Of a DNA stretch of 64,000 nt, positions 59,199 through 64,000 are shown piece after piece. The stretch's first letter is position 1, and each line of letters starts with the position of its first letter. Source of the stretch: Diabrotica undecimpunctata (Eukaryota; Arthropoda; Insecta; Coleoptera; Chrysomelidae). The stretch is taken from NCBI RefSeq assembly GCF_040954645.1, contig NC_092805.1, forward strand, positions 21,974,741-22,038,740. Direction: 5' to 3'. A model generated the notes under the pieces. That model did no database searches, was not told where the DNA came from, and saw nothing but the letters and a program-made list of their open reading frames with translations. Position numbers and translations under genes: made by a program.

Positions 59199-59352
59199 AC
59201 TTTAAAATAACTTTATTTTAACGTTTTGATTTCCACTTCAGAAATCGTGTTCAAAATACAAAACATAAATAAATAATATTTATTAATGTTTTATATTTTA
59301 AGAACGATTTTCGAAGTGGAAATCGAAACGTTAAAATAAAGTTATTTTAAAG
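59199..59352. mobile_element. Hairpin MITE, about 150 bp, next to a dsh exon
   Basis: 'TTTAAAATAACTTTATTTTA' plus 'ACGTTTTGATTTCCACTTC' on the left and its near-complement on the right ('GAAGTGGAAATCGAAACGTT', 'AAAATAAAGTTATTTTAAA'), arms about 50 bp. Its right end is about 50 bp from the splice donor at 59400, so it adds an inverted repeat very close to the exon. Confidence 0.85.
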
Positions 59353-59400
59353 TCAAATTTAAATGAGAAATGTCAAAGAGAAATGAAAGTGAATACATAC

Positions 59401-59532
59401 CCGGACCTATGAGGCATTCCCGTTCATTGGCTGGTATTGTACTGGCAATTGATGAGCTGGAGACTGTTGAACTACTAGGTGGTCTTGCTACTGGATCGCC
59501 TCGCACTGCAGCTGTGTGTGCCACCCATGCAC
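59401..59532 (-). CDS. dsh: dishevelled, linker exon between PDZ and DEP
   Basis: Acceptor 'aactatag' gives 'GT' completing Gly, then 'AWVAHTAAVRGDPVARPPSS', a Ser-rich run 'STVSSSSIASTIPAN' and 'ERECLIGPG', ending with one base before the donor GTATGT. 'P-G-A-W-V-x-H-T' after PDZ is universal in dishevelled proteins. The Ser-rich part is the usual variable linker, a target of casein kinase phosphorylation in the family. Length 132 bp. Confidence 0.95.
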
Positions 59533-59669
59533 CTATAGTTATACACATAATGCAGTATTTCCAAAGATATGCCTTTTTTTAAAATAGATTGAATATAAAA
59601 TAACACTTTAATTAATATTTTTTATTATATCGGCGATAAAATAATCTATGAAGCAAAAATGGATCTTAC

Positions 59670-59764
59670 CCGGGTCTATAGGTCTAACAGGTTCAGTTCT
59701 CGGTATTGTAAAGTATCCCTTGGGATTCGGATCCCAACATTTGGCAACTACTAACTTAATGGGT
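59670..59764 (-). CDS. dsh: dishevelled, exon covering the PDZ end
   Basis: After acceptor 'gatgttttag' one base completes Gly, then '[20 protein letters not shown]' and '[11 protein letters not shown]' follow, and the exon ends with one base of the next Gly codon before GTAAGA. '[15 protein letters not shown]' is the last strand of the dishevelled PDZ domain. Both phases match the neighbouring exons. Length 95 bp. Confidence 0.96.
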
Positions 59765-60659
59765 CTAAAACATCAAATAAAAATGAAATATTCATCTACA
59801 GCTGTTGATTGCTACATCTCAATTTTATAAAATATGTATTATATGGAAGTATAAAATTTTGTTATATAGTTGATAGTTAGATAAATTCCTTAATAAATTC
59901 ATCTAAAATTAAATTGAATATTTTTAATTTCTCTCTATTTTTAATGTAAATGTTCTCTCGAAAGGAATGATTTGTATTATATAGATGAAATTATTATTTA
60001 TCGTTAATATATTTTGGTTCATCTTTCTTGTTTCTTGTTCCGCAATCCCTTGAACAAAAACATGCAAACATTTGGTAGAAACTTCAGTCAAACAAAATTC
60101 CTTCAAAGAAAGCATTGGACTACTTTGTTGACGGATCAGTTTGTAACAACGGAAACTGCAGCCTATAGACGTGGAAAAGGACAAAAACGAGTTAGGTTAT
60201 GCTGAAGATCATTTCATAGTCAAATGCAAAATGAAACAGAACATGCGAAACTTCAAGAATAAGCAGATTCTTCAGGATAAACTCCTGGAAAAGCAATTAG
60301 TTGTCAGGCTGCCAGCCTGACAAGATCATTGCATGTGGTCAATTTAAGGGCTAAAGGAGGTGCGAAGAAGCGTTCGTGGAGATTACTGAGAACAAGAGAT
60401 CACAATAACAATAACGGGAGTTTTTAAAATTGGAGGCACTGTCTGCTTGGAAAGAAAACAGTGATGTAAAGAGACGTTTCAAATTCATTTATTGGTGTAA
60501 TTTTGCCAATAGCCTAAAACACGTCAAAATAAAAGGAGAACAATAGTTCTATTAAAAAATCTTAAATTCTAATTACATAAAAACTCATATCAGTTTGTGT
60601 TAAAATAGTTTAAAATTGAAATTTCAGATATTCCTCACGACAATAAAATACATTTCTTA
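59765..60659. other. Intron without a recognised feature
   Basis: Short frames on both strands at about 59920-60205 have no motif. A small palindrome, 'GTCAGGCTGCCAGCCTGAC', lies at about 60303-60322. Confidence 0.5.
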
Positions 60660-61960
60660 TTAAAATTTCCTTAATTTTAGTTTTAAACTGAGTTGTGGGA
60701 AGATCCTTTAAGTTGATCCAGTTTGACACCTCTTTAGCCTCCAGTAGACTGGAACAAGATCGCATGTGTGTCTAGTGTTATGGTCGTGCACCTCTTCATG
60801 AGTCTCAAAGCGCCCCCCGCTCCTCTTAACAAATATATGGTTCTCATAGATATACAAGGAGGGCACAGTAAGAATTCCCAGAGTCTCATAGGCCAATCTG
60901 CAATCATCCCTAAACCCAAGGCCTGCAAGAACTCTTATTGCCTTATGTTGCAAACCAAAGACTCTCAGCATTTCCGTCGGACGCCCCAAGACCAAGATTG
61001 CATATGTCAGATGAGAGTGAAAAATGGCATAATAAACTATTCGTAAGACCTTGTGTGAAACGCCCGATCCTAGATTTCTGAGCACATATAGTTCTTTGAT
61101 AGGTTTTTGCTCAGTCAATATGTTGATCCCATTGAAGCTTGGGGTCTAGGTGTACTCCAAGAAACTTCACACTTATCACATCTGCGTTTTCAGCCTGGGC
61201 ATCCCTAAGAGCAAAAACAGCCCTGTTGGTCTTTGCTTCATTAAGCAGGGGCCTGTTAACACAGAAACACTCTTTAGTATCTGTCAGTGCATACCTGGAA
61301 CCCCTACGGGAGTCCTTAAATGTGTTAGCTGGGAAGGAGACTGTGGTGTCATCGGCGAAGAGTGTGTGTGTATGTGTAGCGTTTGATTCAGTGCTTGTAA
61401 GCTCATTAATATATTATAAATAGTATGGGTCCAATATTCAATCAACAACTTGATACTCTGTGGACAAAAGTTGTACCTCTGTAGTTTCTTCAGGAGTACC
61501 CCATGGTCCATACAATCAAACGCTTTACTCAAGTCACAAAACACAACAGTGTTGAAGTGCAATCTATGAAAGGATTCCAAGATGCGGGACACTAGGTCAA
61601 GAACGCCAAGAGTTGTGCTCCTTTCCTTGCTGAAACCGAACTGTGATCCTGAACAATAATTGTTACTTTCGAAAAAGCTTGTGATTTGCAAAGCCATGGC
61701 CTTTTCTACTATTTTAGAGACGACTGGGAGCAATGCGACAGGCCTATAGTTCTCAGGGACGGCGATTTCTCCTTTTTTAAATATGGGTGTTATAATAGCG
61801 TTTTTTAGAACTGTGGGAAATGTATTCTCTTTAAAGCATTGATTTATTAAGTGTTTAAGAGGGCTTATGTTAATTTTTTTATGACATTTATAAGCAAGTT
61901 TTTTTTAGCGGAATGGTTTGAAGATGGCGAGGAATATGTTTTGCACTAGCTAAGTAATTC
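60660..61960 (-). mobile_element. CR1/L2-like LINE fragment, reverse transcriptase to C-terminus
   Basis: Read on the minus strand: 'ENTFPTVLKNAIITPIFKKG' and 'EIAVPENYRPVALLPVVSKI' (about 61720-61830), 'GFSKERSTTLGVLDLV' and 'NTVVFCDLSKAFDCMDH' (about 61500-61620, motif A), 'TLFADDTTVSFP' (about 61330-61365, motif C intact), 'KFLGVHLDPKLQWDQHI' (about 61110-61165), 'VYYAIFHSHLTYAILVLG' and 'VFGLQHKAIRVLAGLGF' (about 60900-61040), 'HNTRHTCDLVPVYWRLKR' (about 60740-60785). A complete block order for a CR1/L2-type reverse transcriptase, with few frameshifts. One block at about 61390-61440 is disrupted. Confidence 0.82.
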
Positions 61961-62651
61961 TTTTCCTGGAGCAATAGGTGAGATTCCTTTTTATCCATGA
62001 TATCCGTTGCCATTGCATGCAGAACGAGAGAATATCAGGGAATAACAAGAATAGAGTAGTCATCCTACTTTCCACAGATGAATTGTATTCACGATTAATT
62101 GTTTATGCTGATAAATCGAGGCAGTTGGATCAGATCCAGCATCCTCTCAAATATTAGAAAATCTGGCAAATAAATTGCAAACAACTTGCACAGCTATACC
62201 TCAAAACTTGATCGATAATTTAATACGAATCATTCCAAATAGAATACCAACAATACGGAGGGGTCCTAATGCGTTAGTTTTTTTTAAGAAATTTGCCCAG
62301 AAATGAAAACTATACAATAAAAGGACTCATCCTCAATCCCACTTTTCGTGAGCTGTATATTTCTTTAGAAAATTGATTTTAATGATTCAATTGGCGGTCT
62401 TATATTGTAACAGAATGTCAATGGGGGTTTCTTTTATATTAACTGCTGACGATCCAGTAATATCAACTTCAACTGTTAAAGAGTGTATTTGACTTACAGT
62501 CTGATGGAAAAAATATCCGTAAAAAGATATTCGAAGAAAAAATTATACATTCAATGGTAATTATAAATAAATTAATATACAACAATGTTAAATATATCTG
62601 TGGATAAATAATTTGCAGTAATTTGTAAATAAAATCGACAAAAAAACTTAC
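61961..62651. other. Intron without a recognised feature
   Basis: No conserved frame seen. Confidence 0.5.
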
Positions 62652-62780
62652 CCTGGTTTTTGTACAACTTCCCTTAATACTTTTACAGCTTCGTCATTTG
62701 ACATATTTTCAAAATTTACATCGTTCACCTGTAATATCATATCACCTGGCTCTATCCTACCATCTAAAGCTACTGCCCCC
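62652..62780 (-). CDS. dsh: dishevelled, PDZ-domain exon (first visible coding exon)
   Basis: After the acceptor 'aatttttctag' the exon reads '[20 protein letters not shown]', '[20 protein letters not shown]' and 'KP' and ends with two bases of Gly at the donor GTAAGT. This is the second half of the single PDZ domain of dishevelled, the part with the '[13 protein letters not shown]' loop and helix 2. The preceding PDZ half with the ligand-binding loop, the basic region and the DIX domain are not in the window and must lie beyond base 64000. Length 129 bp. Confidence 0.97.
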
Positions 62781-64000
62781 CTAGAAAAATTAACGGTCCT
62801 TAAAAAGTAGATCTCTACAAGATTTGCAATGTTCCAATATACAAAGTGTGTGAAAAACGATAATCCGTCCGCATGTTACCCAATGCAGAATTCAAATGTA
62901 AAATTTTGCAACATTAGAAATCCTAACATTTCCTACTTGGCAAGGAAGTAGGAAATGTTAGGATTTCTAATGTTGTTAGTAGATGGCGTTATAACGTCTA
63001 TGGATAATTATTTTTATAATCATTGTACTATGACGGGAGAGACTTAATTTCGATTAAGCCTCTGCATATGATGCTCGATGATACCTAATAAGGTTGAAAT
63101 ACATATACGCAAATGGCCGAGGCCTCTGTATTGAAATTAAATCTAAACCGTCTTTTTGTTTTCTGTAAAATTTTGGATTTCATTATTTCGAGTTTTTGTC
63201 CACATATATGGATTGTAATACTGCGCATATATGACATTCCGTACCGGATTCTGTAGGTATGTGATTTCTACATTGACTTTACCAGGTAACTAGTAATTGT
63301 ATCACTATCTTGCCAGTTGGTGATTCAATTAGCTATTACTGTGTCTGTTGAGATTATTGCTGACCTTGACTGACCTTTTCTATTTGGTTATCCTGTCTCT
63401 TGTTTCTCATTGATTGTGAAACGGAGTTTCTTATATTTTTGTCATTTTTTCACTACGATCCTTTTTACTGTAAGATCGATGTGTAATAAATTATTAAGGT
63501 TACTATTCATTTCTTTTATCTGAATCAACACTGCAACATTATCTATCACATATTGCACAATGAAGTGCACATGTGGTTTTTATCAAAACAAGAAACCAAG
63601 AACTTTCACAGATTGTTCAAAATTTATCGTCTGGGCATTATGAACATATGCTAGACAAAAAGTTATTTAAAGACTTCCGGTAAAGCTAACTTTATTGAAA
63701 CGCAGGGAGACTTACTTTATATGCACACATCACTGTATGATGATAAAGCATTCCGATAAAGCGGCCTGAACCCGAATACAAAGTTGTTTCTATTTTCTGA
63801 AATCAAAGATAGATGTGTCTTCATACTATTTACTTCGGCGTTACGGTCATATGGGTTGAGGGCCTATCTTTCTGTCTTCTGAGTTATCCTTCGACCCTAA
63901 GACTATCTGATGAGCCCAAATAGAGCGAAATTTCAGACAAAAAGAACGGGATATTCATGCCTTCTATAGCATATTTCAGACATGCGATGTAGTGTACGAA
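62781..64000. other. dishevelled intron, no upstream exon found
   Basis: I looked for the first half of PDZ on the minus strand and found none. The stretch holds a perfect hairpin (62909-62975) and otherwise nothing recognised. Confidence 0.55.
62909..62975. repeat. Perfect inverted repeat, 30-bp arms, 7-base loop
   Basis: The left arm 62909-62938 begins 'CAACATTAGAAATCC' and ends 'TTTCCTACTT'; the right arm 62946-62975 is its exact complement; the loop is GGCAAGG. It may be a minimal MITE or a hairpin transcript; its lack of any mismatch suggests recent origin. Confidence 0.93.

Noticed and set aside
1..64000. CRISPR arrays, bacterial operons, rRNA genes, LTR retrotransposons
   Set aside because: No regularly spaced short repeats, no ribosome-binding-site/operon layout, no rRNA-like blocks, and no gag-pol or paired direct LTRs were seen.

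Overview
The window is AT-rich eukaryotic DNA, most likely from an insect with a large, repeat-laden genome. I would guess a beetle, but that is inference only. One host gene is recognisable: dishevelled (dsh/Dvl), the Wnt and planar-polarity scaffold, on the minus strand. Six coding exons are visible, at 62652-62780, 59670-59764, 59401-59532, 58270-58535, 54960-55167 and 22869-23134. They carry the second half of the PDZ domain, the DEP domain and the conserved C-terminus that ends in a PDZ-binding Val-Met. Splice sites and intron phases agree across all six exons. The first half of PDZ, the basic region and DIX must lie beyond base 64000. The last intron is about 31.8 kb.

Nearly everything else is transposable-element debris, either in the dsh introns or downstream of its stop codon (1-22868). 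Downstream (1-22.8 kb) are an RTE-like fragment, a 265-bp tandem duplication, an almost intact pogo/Tigger element (3751-6452, TA target duplication), Jockey-like and RNase H-bearing LINE fragments, one lone arm of a foldback element (about 12.0 kb) and a 0.7-kb foldback MITE (15.7-16.4 kb). The giant last intron (23.1-55.0 kb) holds a Harbinger-like MITE, many RTE and CR1/Jockey-like remnants, a nested composite in which a Tc1-like element has split one arm of a larger inverted-repeat element (27.4-31.2 kb), tRNA-derived SINE heads, a foldback element with an internal nuclease-like gene (37.3-39.8 kb), and a foldback element holding a spliced DUF7869-like gene (49.1-53.2 kb). The shorter upstream introns hold a second foldback element with the nuclease-like gene (55.3-56.9 kb), a hairpin MITE, a CR1/L2-like LINE (60.7-61.9 kb) and a perfect 30-bp-arm hairpin (62.9 kb).

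The most interesting signal is a pair of unrelated-looking long-inverted-repeat elements (37315-39822 minus and 55297-56945 plus). Each encloses a decayed copy of the same protein family. That family has an EADT / S-x-D-x-D / TGCDT-type motif series resembling FEN1/XPG/PIN nucleases, and one copy also has a C-terminal cysteine-rich CXC (TSO1-like) motif. Because two different elements carry the same family between their arms, the protein may be the mobility gene of a foldback-type transposon class. A third foldback element holds a different gene of an uncharacterised, repeat-associated family, but there a secondary insertion is the likelier explanation.

All coding calls come from reading translations and motifs by eye. 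No database search was possible, so clade names for LINE fragments (RTE, CR1, Jockey) are approximate.
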